13,671 bases of DNA from Alphaproteobacteria bacterium (GTDB taxonomy: Bacteria; Pseudomonadota; Alphaproteobacteria; Rhizobiales; Rhizobiaceae), in the NCBI GenBank assembly GCA_017308345.1, contig JAFKFE010000504.1, forward strand, positions 1 through 13,671. Reading direction: 5' to 3'. The notes beneath the pieces were generated by a model that saw nothing but the letters and a program-made list of their open reading frames with translations, was not told the DNA's origin and did not search any database. The number at the start of each line of letters is the position of its first letter. Position 1 is the stretch's first letter. This document shows positions 1 to 5,829 of this stretch, piece after piece. Both the position numbers and the translations under genes were made by a program.

Positions 1-755
1 ACGCTGCCGGCCTTGATCTCGTCGAGCCGGCTTGCCAGATAGCGTCGCCATTCCTCCTCGCCGATATCGCCATAGATCCCGTTGCGCCGGTTGATCTCCA
101 TCAGCAGGCTGAACGGCGCGCCGACGCTGACGTCGTCGTCCGACATTTTGGAAATCCTGCGATACGAGCGGTTGATGATGAGCGTGTCGAGCCTCGCGTC
201 GAGCAGCACCACGCCCATTTGCATCGCGTCCAGCGTCCGTTCGAGATCGGCAAGATGGTGCGCGCCGTCATCACCCCTGCCCGGCGCGCCTGCGGCGATA
301 TCCTCGAACAGGCTGGCAAGCGCCGTGACGTTGCGGCCGATGCCGCGATAGCCGATGAATTGTCCCGTGCCGTCGAAACGCGGTGACCCGGTGACGGATA
401 TCCAACGGCAATCGTCGCGGCCGCCTCTCAGCTCAAAGACGAAATCGCGGAAGGGTCGGCACGCCTTGATGTCGTCGAGATAGGCGGTGGCACCGCCGTT
501 CCCGATCGTCTTGAGGAAATCCAGGCGTAAGCGGCCCAGTGTGCTCTCCGGATCGACGCCGGTGGCGGCCTGATAGCTCCCGGACAGCCAGGAAAAGCGC
601 AACTGAGCGTCGGTTTCCCATATCCAGTCGGCCGCGGCCTCGACCAGGGCGAGAAGCGCCTCGGACGACCCGGGATCGGCGGCGAAAGCCGCGCCGTCCC
701 ACGCCCCGCCCTTTCGTGCGCTGTCCGCCCCGACAGACCCGTCCGTATCCGCCAT
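1..755 (-). CDS. PAS-domain signalling protein, C-terminus cut by window edge
   Basis: The minus frame is open from ATG at 755 to the window edge (251 codons, no stop), so the C-terminal part is missing. A first PAS/PAC unit covers about residues 34-150: it has the WIWETD start, a GVDPESTLGR segment and a PAC-like stretch with RWISVTGSPRFD and FIGYRGIGRNVT. A second PAS of the PAS_7 type begins near residue 170, with MQMGVVLLDARLDTLIINRS. There is no signal peptide or membrane segment in the visible part, so it is probably cytosolic. In this family such PAS pairs usually feed a histidine kinase or a GGDEF/EAL output, and that output lies outside the window. The start is supported by GGGGG a few bases upstream. 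A 17-bp palindrome (771-787) and a CtrA-like site (812-827) lie upstream. The PAS calls are firm; the output is unknown. Confidence 0.88.
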   Translation of the reverse strand, partial: MADTDGSVGADSARKGGAWDGAAFAADPGSSEALLALVEAAADWIWETDAQLRFSWLSGSYQAATGVDPESTLGRLRLDFLKTIGNGGATAYLDDIKACRPFRDFVFELRGGRDDCRWISVTGSPRFDGTGQFIGYRGIGRNVTALASLFEDIAAGAPGRGDDGAHHLADLERTLDAMQMGVVLLDARLDTLIINRSYRRISKMSDDDVSVGAPFSLLMEINRRNGIYGDIGEEEWRRYLASRLDEIKAGS

Positions 756-770
756 TCCAGCCCCCAAGGC

Positions 771-787
771 CGAACCGTTCCGGTTCG
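771..787. promoter_or_regulatory. Perfect 7+7 palindrome just upstream of the PAS gene
   Basis: The arms CGAACCG and CGGTTCG flank a 3-base centre. The site ends 16 nt before the PAS-protein start on the minus strand, so it could be an operator or a hairpin at the ribosome binding site. No regulator can be named from sequence alone. Confidence 0.35.
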
Positions 788-811
788 CTGGCGGAATGTG
801 CCCGACAAGCA

Positions 812-827
812 TTAACGATCCGCTAAC
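812..827 (+). promoter_or_regulatory. CtrA-like site, one mismatch
   Basis: TTAA-N7-CTAAC differs by one base from the alphaproteobacterial CtrA consensus TTAA-N7-TTAAC. It lies 57-72 nt upstream of the PAS-protein start, a usual place for a CtrA promoter site. The match is seen in the sequence; binding by CtrA is an inference from the consensus. Confidence 0.4.
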
Positions 828-906
828 CATAACGAATCGCAAGCTCCGCCGCATGATGACGTCGAGAAGATTTCCCATCGTGGCGCCGGCTGCGGTAATC
901 CGTCTG

Positions 907-936
907 TTGGCAATCGGGGTAACGACACACTATAAG
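907..936 (+). promoter_or_regulatory. Possible sigma-70-like promoter for the small lipoprotein gene
   Basis: TTGGCA (907-912) and TATAAG (931-936) are separated by 18 bp. Transcription from here would start near 943, leaving a very short leader that just includes the GAGG at 943-946 before the ATG at 955. The hexamers are good, but the short leader lowers confidence. Confidence 0.35.
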
Positions 937-954
937 GCGCCTGAGGTACTGCTA

Positions 955-1299
955 ATGTTCGGTCGAATCGCCGTTTTCGTCTTGTGTCCGGCGCTGCTTG
1001 CGGCGGGTAGCTGCGCGCGCAGCGACGACGGCACGGTGATCGTTCCAAGCCGGATGGATGTCAGGCGTGTCTGGGACAAGGCTCCGCCGGGAACCACCGC
1101 ATCGAGGCAGATCGCCTTGGATGTGTTTCCTCTGCCGCCGCGCGCGCCCGCGAGCCCCGCGGCGCGGCGTCATTCCAGGCCCGCCGTGGCGACGCCATCC
1201 CTGAGCCGGGATCTGCCAGATAGGTCTTCCGGCGAGAGCCCCCTCGCCTGCAGGAATATCGGCGGAAGCGGCAAGCGCTATCGCGTCGTCTGCGAATAA
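955..1299 (+). CDS. Small predicted lipoprotein, function unknown
   Basis: This is a 114-residue protein. The N-terminus has one Arg, a hydrophobic stretch (FGRIAVFVLCPALLAAG) and then Ser-Cys followed by polar residues, which fits a lipoprotein signal with Cys near residue 19. Lipidation there would place it in the envelope. The rest is Pro/Arg/Ala-rich and probably disordered until a short C-terminal stretch with two Cys (ACRNIGGSGKRYRVVCE) that could form a disulfide. I chose ATG 955 over the longer upstream form from 796 because GAGG lies 8 nt before it, the signal peptide starts there and a promoter-like sequence precedes it. It converges on the DUF2865 gene. I do not recognise a family, and secretion by the general pathway without lipidation is possible. 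Confidence 0.6.
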   Translation: MFGRIAVFVLCPALLAAGSCARSDDGTVIVPSRMDVRRVWDKAPPGTTASRQIALDVFPLPPRAPASPAARRHSRPAVATPSLSRDLPDRSSGESPLACRNIGGSGKRYRVVCE

Positions 1300-1357
1300 C
1301 TCGCTCCGGCCCAGGCCGTGCGGCCGGATGACTCGCCCCAAGAAAAGAGGACGACGA

Positions 1358-1391
1358 CCGGATCAGTTCGCGGGCCGGATCAGTTCGCGGG
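1358..1391. repeat. 17-bp perfect tandem duplication at the DUF2865 stop codon
   Basis: The unit CCGGATCAGTTCGCGGG occurs at 1358-1374 and again at 1375-1391 without a gap. On the minus strand the first copy read gives RELIR and the second, in a shifted frame because 17 is not a multiple of 3, gives PAN and the stop. The duplication therefore defines the last residues of the DUF2865 protein. Confidence 0.9.
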
Positions 1392-2244
1392 GAAGAAGGC
1401 CGGCCCGACCACGCGCACAAGCTTCGGGCTCGTAGGGGCTACTACCTCGGCGGGCGCCGTCCTTGTCCAGGTCGGGCCTTGTCGTGGGCAAGGGAATGAT
1501 GGCGTTTTCCATGTTGCCGGGCGTCACCGTGCGCGCCCTGAGTTCGGCCACCCGCTGGGAGTAGCGTTTGAGGTCGCAGGCCTTGAATTCGGTGGCATCG
1601 CGATAGCGGAATGCGCCCGGGAGCTCGGTATAGGGCTTGCGGGTCTCGATCGCGACCATCTGATCGGTCTCGAGGTTCGGATCGCTCAGCGTGTAGAGGT
1701 CGACGCCCTGATCGTCGCAGATGTAACGGCATTGATCGGCCGTGTCCTCGAGGTCGCCGGCCTGCGCGAATTGCGAGTTCGGCGCGGGGAAGAAATAGCC
1801 GTCCGAAAGGCGAACGCAGAAAAGCATCGCATTCCCGCCATAGGCCGGACCGGAAGCTTCCGTCTTGGCCGCCGATTGCCGCTTGGACGCGGCCTGACAG
1901 CCGAGGGCGACATACCTGGCCTGCAACCCCGAGGAGTCGCGGCCCGGATTGCCGATGCTGGCGATCCGGCGCTGCACGTCGGCGCGGTTGCGGGCAAGAT
2001 CCGCGCAGGCGTTGAACAAGCCGCCGACGGCGCTGCTGGCGGTGCAGCGGCGCTGCCGCTCGATACCTTGGATCGCGGCAAGCTGACGCCGCAGTTGCGC
2101 CAGTTCGGGGCTCACCGCGCCGCGGTCGCCCGACAGCATCTGGCTTCTCAACGCCGAGCAGGAATCGGCGTGAGAAACCTGCGTGAGCGCTGAGGTCGCC
2201 ATGGCCACCAGGAATGGTAACTTAAGAAATCGTAACCTCGTCAT
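1363..2244 (-). CDS. DUF2865-family secreted protein
   Basis: The product has 293 residues. A basic N-terminus (MTRLRFLK) and hydrophobic core ending in VSHA before DSC indicate a Sec signal peptide cut near residue 26, so the protein acts in the periplasm or outside. The central block at 138-215 is what I recognise as DUF2865: NAMLFCVRLSDGYFFP, then DTADQCRYICDDQGVDLYTL and a segment ending in PYTELPGAFRYRD. The mature part has at least eight Cys (29, 67, 80, 116, 143, 172, 176, 223), so disulfides are likely. The family is widespread in Hyphomicrobiales and has no assigned function that I know of. A 17-bp tandem duplication sets the final residues. The gene diverges from the 73-residue gene across an AT-rich gap and converges with the small lipoprotein gene. 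Confidence 0.85.
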   Translation of the reverse strand: MTRLRFLKLPFLVAMATSALTQVSHADSCSALRSQMLSGDRGAVSPELAQLRRQLAAIQGIERQRRCTASSAVGGLFNACADLARNRADVQRRIASIGNPGRDSSGLQARYVALGCQAASKRQSAAKTEASGPAYGGNAMLFCVRLSDGYFFPAPNSQFAQAGDLEDTADQCRYICDDQGVDLYTLSDPNLETDQMVAIETRKPYTELPGAFRYRDATEFKACDLKRYSQRVAELRARTVTPGNMENAIIPLPTTRPDLDKDGARRGSSPYEPEACARGRAGLLPRELIRPAN

Positions 2245-2540
2245 CGGGCGTCACCCTTGCTCGAAACACAAGTTCGACTTAGTTAAGCTCTTCTAATTGA
2301 GAAAATACTCATGAACGTTGAGTTCGACCACAAGATTTCTTATATGATATTCGCAATACTCTGAATCCTGTGAAGAGAATATTACGTTTTCACCTCAAGG
2401 TTGAGAGAGAAGCCGAAAACCATTTTCAAGCCGGCCGTGGCCGTACCGCCGGCGCGATCACGGATTGCTGATGAAACCTTTGGCCGGCGGACGACGTTGT
2501 TGACGCTGATGTGATCCGCGCAGCACCGAGGAGACTGAAG
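2245..2540. other. AT-rich divergent intergenic region
   Basis: This gap lies between two divergent genes and is clearly richer in A and T than its surroundings, especially at 2275-2400. It probably holds the promoters of the DUF2865 gene (-) and the 73-residue gene (+), but I could not fix a convincing -35/-10 pair. No open frame or RNA gene is evident. Confidence 0.5.
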
Positions 2541-2762
2541 ATGTCCTTTCACTTCACCGTCTCTGGCCTGACCAGGAACCTGATCCATTCGCTTGGGTTG
2601 GATCATGAGCAGGCGCCGAGGCCCCTTACCCCCGAACAGAGCCTTCTGCTGGATTGTTATCTGGCCGGGCAGATTCCCGACTCCGCATGGAGCGACTATA
2701 TTTTCGAGATGCCGGAGTTGGAGAAGCACGCCCAGGTCAGGCGCGCACGCGGTCTGACCTGA
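2541..2762 (+). CDS. Hypothetical 73-residue protein
   Basis: This is a small soluble protein without signal peptide or membrane segment. It begins MSFHFTVSGL and contains LTPEQSLLLDCYLAGQIPDS, which suggests a short helical domain, followed by a charged C-terminus (ELEKHAQVRRARGLT). The start at 2541 was chosen over 2511 because GAGGAGA (2528-2534) sits 6 nt before it. It is transcribed away from the DUF2865 gene and converges on the small secreted protein at 2780. I recognise no family. The strong ribosome binding site is the best evidence that it is real. Confidence 0.6.
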   Translation: MSFHFTVSGLTRNLIHSLGLDHEQAPRPLTPEQSLLLDCYLAGQIPDSAWSDYIFEMPELEKHAQVRRARGLT

Positions 2763-2779
2763 AACGTCAAGTCTGCCGC

Positions 2780-3145
2780 TTATTTCTTCGGCGAGTTGAA
2801 CTGCAGCGTGAAGACGTTGCCGGCAATGCCTTGCGCCAGCGACGGCGAGAAGCTGACCGGCAGGCAGTCATCGAGGGCCTCGGTCGCTGCATCGACATAG
2901 GCCTTGCGCGCCTTGTCGTCGCCGCCGACATGAATGGCGGTTGCTCTCGGCGGTCCGATCAGCGTGCCGTCGCGCTTGAAGCTGAAGCTGAGCGTGACCG
3001 AGGAATTCCCGGAGTTGGCCGGCGCAGTCCAGCAGGCAAGCAAGGCCGTGCCGACCTCGTTCATGCTGTTGAGCGATGCAGCGGCCGATGGAAAGGACGC
3101 GACCAGCAGCGCGCCCGCCATCGTCAAGAACCTTGCCGTCCTCAT
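2780..3145 (-). CDS. Small secreted protein resembling the TonB/TolA C-terminal fold
   Basis: A 121-residue protein starts with a Sec signal peptide (MRTARFLTMAGALLVASFPSAAA). The mature part has one Cys in ALLACWTAP (residue 38) and one in LDDCLPVSFS (residue 94), a plausible disulfide. The order of elements, with ALLACW, a strand SVTLSFSFKRDGTLIGPP, a helix over DKARKAYVDAATEAL and a last strand GNVFTLQFNS, resembles TonB/TolA C-terminal domains. It lacks the membrane anchor and Pro-rich linker of a true TonB, so energy transduction is unlikely. The periplasm is the expected location. ATG 3145 is preferred to the GTG at 3163 because GAGGAT (3151-3156) precedes it. The fold assignment is an inference from pattern. 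Confidence 0.7.
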   Translation of the reverse strand: MRTARFLTMAGALLVASFPSAAASLNSMNEVGTALLACWTAPANSGNSSVTLSFSFKRDGTLIGPPRATAIHVGGDDKARKAYVDAATEALDDCLPVSFSPSLAQGIAGNVFTLQFNSPKK

Positions 3146-3276
3146 CGCGGATCCTCGTTGCACCGCTCAACCGCCTGAAGGCACCGTACGATCCATGACG
3201 AGGATGACAATAGGATTTCAGCGGACCTGTCGGCGGCGCAATCATACTGTCGTGATTGCGACGCGATGGCCTTGGA

Positions 3277-3321
3277 GCATGATGCCGAAAAGCGTGCAGC
3301 GGTTTTCGGGCGACATCATGC
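3277..3321. repeat. Hyphomicrobiales-type intergenic palindromic element
   Basis: Nested perfect arms are GCATGATG (3277-3284) with CATCATGC (3314-3321), and CCGAAAA (3285-3291) with TTTTCGG (3303-3309). From memory, near-identical elements are scattered between genes of rhizobia and relatives as short non-coding mosaic or palindromic repeats. The copy number in this genome cannot be seen here. Confidence 0.75.
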
Positions 3322-3330
3322 CCTATCTCT

Positions 3331-3364
3331 ACAGAAGCAAAAGGCCGGCGCGGAGCCGACCTTT
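3331..3364 (-). terminator. Intrinsic terminator after the VOC-GST operon
   Basis: On the minus strand the arm AAAGGTCGGC and the arm GCCGGCCTTT form a 10-bp stem with one mismatch and a 5-nt loop (3340-3364), followed by the T-rich TTTTGCTTCT. It lies about 100 nt after the GST stop codon. Confidence 0.65.
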
Positions 3365-3435
3365 CCCTTGCCTCGTCATGGCGCCAGTACATCCGTGGTC
3401 GCCGCGAGGACTGGAAACAGTAGACAGGCCTTAGG

Positions 3436-3451
3436 TTAACGAAACCTTAAC
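3436..3451. promoter_or_regulatory. Perfect CtrA consensus, palindromic
   Basis: TTAA-CGAAACC-TTAAC matches TTAA-N7-TTAAC exactly. Because it sits in the inverted repeat AGGTTAA...TTAACCT (3433-3453), the opposite strand also matches. It lies between the GST stop codon and the TonB-like gene, about 290 nt upstream of the latter, so its target is unclear. Confidence 0.5.
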
Positions 3452-3462
3452 CTGGCGCGCCG

Positions 3463-4302
3463 CTACGCCCTGGCCTGCGATTTCACATGGGCGATGTAGC
3501 CGCGCACGTCACCGGCTGGTTCGGCATAGGCCTTGCCGAGCTTCTTCTCCAACGCCGCCATATACTCTTTCGCCCATTTGGGCAGCGCATAGTCGATGAC
3601 GGCCAGGAATTCGAGCGTTGCCGCGAGCCTTATATCGGCGATCGACGGATTCTTGCCGCCGATGAACGGTTTGCCGTCCCGGAAGAAAGAGTGGAACACC
3701 TCCAGCGGCTCGGCGATCGCGGCCATCGCGGCCTTCTGCGCCTCCGACTTCTTGTCCGGATTGGCATCGCTGTGGCCGACCTCGCCGGCATATTGCGGAA
3801 AACCGAGCGCCGGATAGGTGGCTCTGGCGACGTAAGGATAAAGCGTGCCGACGAGGTAGAACATGGCGCTGTCTATCATCGCCCGCTTGGCCGGCGCCTT
3901 CGGATAGAACTTCTCCAGTCCATGCTTGTTGGCGAGATACTGCATGATGGCGCAGCTTTCCCACAGCACGCCGCGCGGCAGGCCCTTGTCCTCGATCATC
4001 GGCGTCAGATGCGCCGGATTGCGCGCCAGGAATTCAGGCGAGCGCGTATGGCCCCAGGCATCGGTCTCCGCGGGATCGAGCCCGGCCGCGCGCGCGAACA
4101 CCCGCACCGTCATGTTGTTGACGCTTGGCCTCAGCACGCTGAGTTTCACGCCCGGTTTCTTAGCCGGCTTCGCTTTGGGTGCGGCTCTTGCCGTCACTTT
4201 GGGTGCGGCTCTTGCCGTCACCTTCGCGGCCGCTTTCGCCGCGGGCTTTGCCGCGGCTTTGGCCCCGGGTTTCTTCGCGTTCTTCGTTGCAGCCTTTGCC
4301 AT
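3463..4302 (-). CDS. Glutathione S-transferase family protein with Lys/Ala-rich N-terminal tail
   Basis: A GST domain occupies about residues 54-279. The thioredoxin-like half starts at KLSVLRPSVNN, where Ser60 is in position to be the catalytic Ser. It has the cis-Pro at Pro101 (HLTPMIED) and the Glu115-Ser116 glutathione-binding pair in VLWESCAIMQYLA. The helical half contains the N-capping box PSIADI near 219-224. The expected reaction is glutathione conjugation or a glutathione-dependent isomerisation or dehalogenation in the cytosol; the substrate is unknown. Residues 1-52 are an unusual tail of AKAAAK-like repeats, resembling histone H1 tails, and include a duplicated VTARAAPK encoded by a 24-bp tandem repeat. 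AGGGAGGA precedes the start. It lies 22 nt after the VOC gene, so both probably form one operon and act on related substrates. Confidence 0.9.
   Translation of the reverse strand: MAKAATKNAKKPGAKAAAKPAAKAAAKVTARAAPKVTARAAPKAKPAKKPGVKLSVLRPSVNNMTVRVFARAAGLDPAETDAWGHTRSPEFLARNPAHLTPMIEDKGLPRGVLWESCAIMQYLANKHGLEKFYPKAPAKRAMIDSAMFYLVGTLYPYVARATYPALGFPQYAGEVGHSDANPDKKSEAQKAAMAAIAEPLEVFHSFFRDGKPFIGGKNPSIADIRLAATLEFLAVIDYALPKWAKEYMAALEKKLGKAYAEPAGDVRGYIAHVKSQARA
4173..4220. repeat. 24-bp perfect tandem duplication inside the GST tail
   Basis: The segment 4173-4196 is repeated exactly at 4197-4220, giving two copies of VTARAAPK (residues 28-35 and 36-43) in frame. This suggests recent slippage growth of the low-complexity tail. 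Confidence 0.9.
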
Positions 4303-4324
4303 CTTGGTCCTCCCTCTGACCTGG

Positions 4325-4906
4325 TTAGTATGGATTTTTCGCCGCCCTGTTTTCCGACAGGGTTTCGCGCGACCGCTCGACCAGCGCCTGGATGGCGTCG
4401 GCCAGATGGAGTTCGGCGATGTTGTAGTCGCCGCGCGCCACGCGGATCTTGTGCGCCTCCATCAGCACGTCGGCGTGGGTGAAGCCGGCCGGCGGCTCGA
4501 AGCGGTAGGAAGCAAGCTCGATCAGCAGCCCGAGCGGGTCCTCGAAATAGATCGAATCCATGAAGCCCCGATCCTTGACGCCGCTGTGCCTGATGCCGCG
4601 CTCGTCGAGCCGCGCGACCGCCTGAAGGAAGGTGACCCGCGACACCGAGAACGCGATGTGGTGGACGCAGCCGATATCGGTCGGCGTCCGCCGCTTGACC
4701 GGGCTCCGGCTCTCGTCGGTGAAGACGGTGATCAGACGCCCGTCACCCGGGTCGAAATAGAGATGGCTTTCGCTCGCCTTGTCGAGGTTGGGTTGCTCGA
4801 AGATGAAAGGCATGCCGAGCACGCCCTCCCAGAAGTCGATCGAGGTCTGGCGTCCGGCGCCGACCAGCGTGATGTGATGAACGCCTTGCGACTGCAGCTT
4901 CCGCAT
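4325..4906 (-). CDS. VOC-fold (glyoxalase/extradiol dioxygenase type) metalloprotein
   Basis: This 193-residue protein has two beta-alpha-beta-beta-beta modules of the vicinal oxygen chelate superfamily. The first opens with GVHHITLVG, with His11 as likely metal ligand, and ends at ESHLYFDPGD with His48. The second opens with CVHHIAFSV, with His83, and ends at EDPLGLLIELAS with Glu130. A His/His/Glu-type metal site is therefore visible. Known members are ring-cleaving dioxygenases, glyoxalases and fosfomycin-resistance enzymes; the C-terminal extension with HADVLMEAHKIRVARGDYNI resembles the dioxygenase-like group more, but the substrate cannot be read from sequence. GGGGAGGA lies just before ATG 4906. 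It is the first gene of an operon with the GST 22 nt downstream, which fits catabolism or detoxification of an aromatic or reactive carbonyl compound. Confidence 0.88.
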   Translation of the reverse strand: MRKLQSQGVHHITLVGAGRQTSIDFWEGVLGMPFIFEQPNLDKASESHLYFDPGDGRLITVFTDESRSPVKRRTPTDIGCVHHIAFSVSRVTFLQAVARLDERGIRHSGVKDRGFMDSIYFEDPLGLLIELASYRFEPPAGFTHADVLMEAHKIRVARGDYNIAELHLADAIQALVERSRETLSENRAAKNPY

Positions 4907-5019
4907 TGGTTCCTCCCCGCCCGCGCTTGCTTGCCGGCTGGCGGGATTTCGGATGCCCGGCCGCCCTTGGATCGGCGCGCTTGATACGCGACCGCCGCCA
5001 GGCTCTCACCGCGCTCCGC

Positions 5020-5038
5020 ATCCCGCATCCTGCGGGAT
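5020..5038. other. Perfect 8-bp hairpin in the gap upstream of the VOC-GST operon
   Basis: ATCCCGCA and TGCGGGAT flank a 3-nt loop within the 286-bp gap at 4907-5192. There is no T-run on either side, so it is not a classical terminator. It lies 114 nt upstream of the VOC start and could be an operator or a leader hairpin. Apart from a 6-bp inverted repeat at 5125-5140 (TCCGCG/CGCGGA), nothing else stands out in this gap. Confidence 0.4.
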
Positions 5039-5192
5039 TGTGGCCGGCGCATTCATGAAGGGATGCTAATTCAATCCGGGACGTTGCGCCAGAAGCGCGT
5101 CGCTTTCTTTGGGATTCCGGGGCGTCCGCGATGACGCGGATCGGTCGCGGCTGTCCGCCTCGGGTTCGGTCGAGGCGTGGCCAGGCGCCGCC

Positions 5193-5618
5193 TCAGGTCA
5201 GGATCCAGGCCACGCTCCTGCCGGTGTCGGTCGGGACAGCTCCGATTCCGGCGGAGAGATCGGGCGAGATGACCCCCAGTGGCGCGTCCAGGATGTGCGC
5301 TATTGCCTTGAGGGTCCTGGTGGAGGCCGTCTTCCCGGAGCGCTCTATTTGCGACAGCATGCTCGGGGTTATTCCGGCTTGGGCGGCGAGTTGCCGTCCA
5401 CTAAGGCCGCGCAGGATCCTGAGGACGCGAACCGGGTTCTCGCCGGCGGCGATCTTGTCGAGGGCGCGCTTGGGCAAAGGGCTGTTGCGGACAGGCTCCT
5501 CAAGCTCTGTCACACCTGCCATCGCGGTCCGCTTGAGCATGCGGAACTGGGATTCCGGCAGCACGACCATGCGCTCCCTGGAGCCTGGGTGCTTGATGAA
5601 TTGGACGTTTAGCTTCAT
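5193..5618 (-). CDS. XRE-family helix-turn-helix protein, antitoxin-like
   Basis: The product has 141 residues when started at ATG 5618. The N-terminal part (MKLNVQFIKHPGSRERMVVLPESQFRML) resembles the short segment that begins many antitoxins. Residues about 64-120 form a XRE/Cro-type helix-turn-helix: RGLSGRQLAAQAGITPSML, then SQIERSGKTASTRTLKAIAHIL and a final hydrophobic turn. It should bind DNA as a dimer. A longer form would start at a TTG at 5693 and run toward the operator; neither start has a strong ribosome binding site, and I favour ATG because the similarity to family N-termini begins there. It is divergent from the histidine kinase and shares its upstream region with the double operator. 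No toxin gene is next to it, so it may be an orphan regulator. Confidence 0.8.
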   Translation of the reverse strand: MKLNVQFIKHPGSRERMVVLPESQFRMLKRTAMAGVTELEEPVRNSPLPKRALDKIAAGENPVRVLRILRGLSGRQLAAQAGITPSMLSQIERSGKTASTRTLKAIAHILDAPLGVISPDLSAGIGAVPTDTGRSVAWILT

Positions 5619-5717
5619 GTCGACGGGCGTTCGGGTTTGGCTTGCGCCCCGCTCAGGGACGGAGCCTGGATCACCTGGAAAACCAAAAGCCAAAGATCAG
5701 CAATGAGATCGGGAAGG

Positions 5718-5761
5718 ACATCTGCCGAAAGTCAGGGACGACATGACGAAAGTCATATTCG
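5718..5761 (+). promoter_or_regulatory. Double TGAC-GAAA-GTCA operator at the two-component promoter
   Basis: Box 1 is TGCCGAAAGTCA (5723-5734), one mismatch from a perfect palindrome arm, and box 2 is TGACGAAAGTCA (5744-5755). The boxes are 21 bp apart start to start, that is two helical turns, so both face the same side of the DNA. Flanking bases GACATC and TATTCG are also shared with the copy at 9819-9864. It sits between the XRE gene and the kinase operon. A dimeric LuxR/NarL-type regulator is the natural reader, and the response regulator encoded at 6909 is the nearest candidate. Confidence 0.8.
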
Positions 5762-5829
5762 TTTGCGGCTGGTTCGGGCTTAGGTCAAAGTGGACACGTC
5801 GCGCATCGCGGCTGTTTTTGTGGGAACGA

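Larger units (their letters stand above)
3164..3462. other. Gap holding an intergenic palindrome, a terminator and a CtrA-like site
   Basis: This 299-bp stretch separates two minus-strand genes. It contains the 45-bp palindromic repeat at 3277-3321, a minus-strand terminator-like hairpin at 3331-3364 and a perfect CtrA consensus at 3436-3451, each listed separately. I see no gene in it. Confidence 0.7.

Noticed and set aside
1318..2193. Plus-strand 291-residue frame opposite the DUF2865 gene
   Set aside because: The minus strand has a signal peptide and the DUF2865 blocks; the plus frame is a shadow.
3487..4482. Long plus-strand open frame opposite the GST and VOC genes
   Set aside because: It is antisense to two well-recognised domains, has no family resemblance and reflects the absence of stops in GC-rich DNA.
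5743..5829. Longer start for the histidine kinase at ATG 5743
   Set aside because: The ATG lies at the edge of the operator palindrome, whose twin at 9847 is non-coding, and the extra 29 residues do not resemble a domain or signal peptide.
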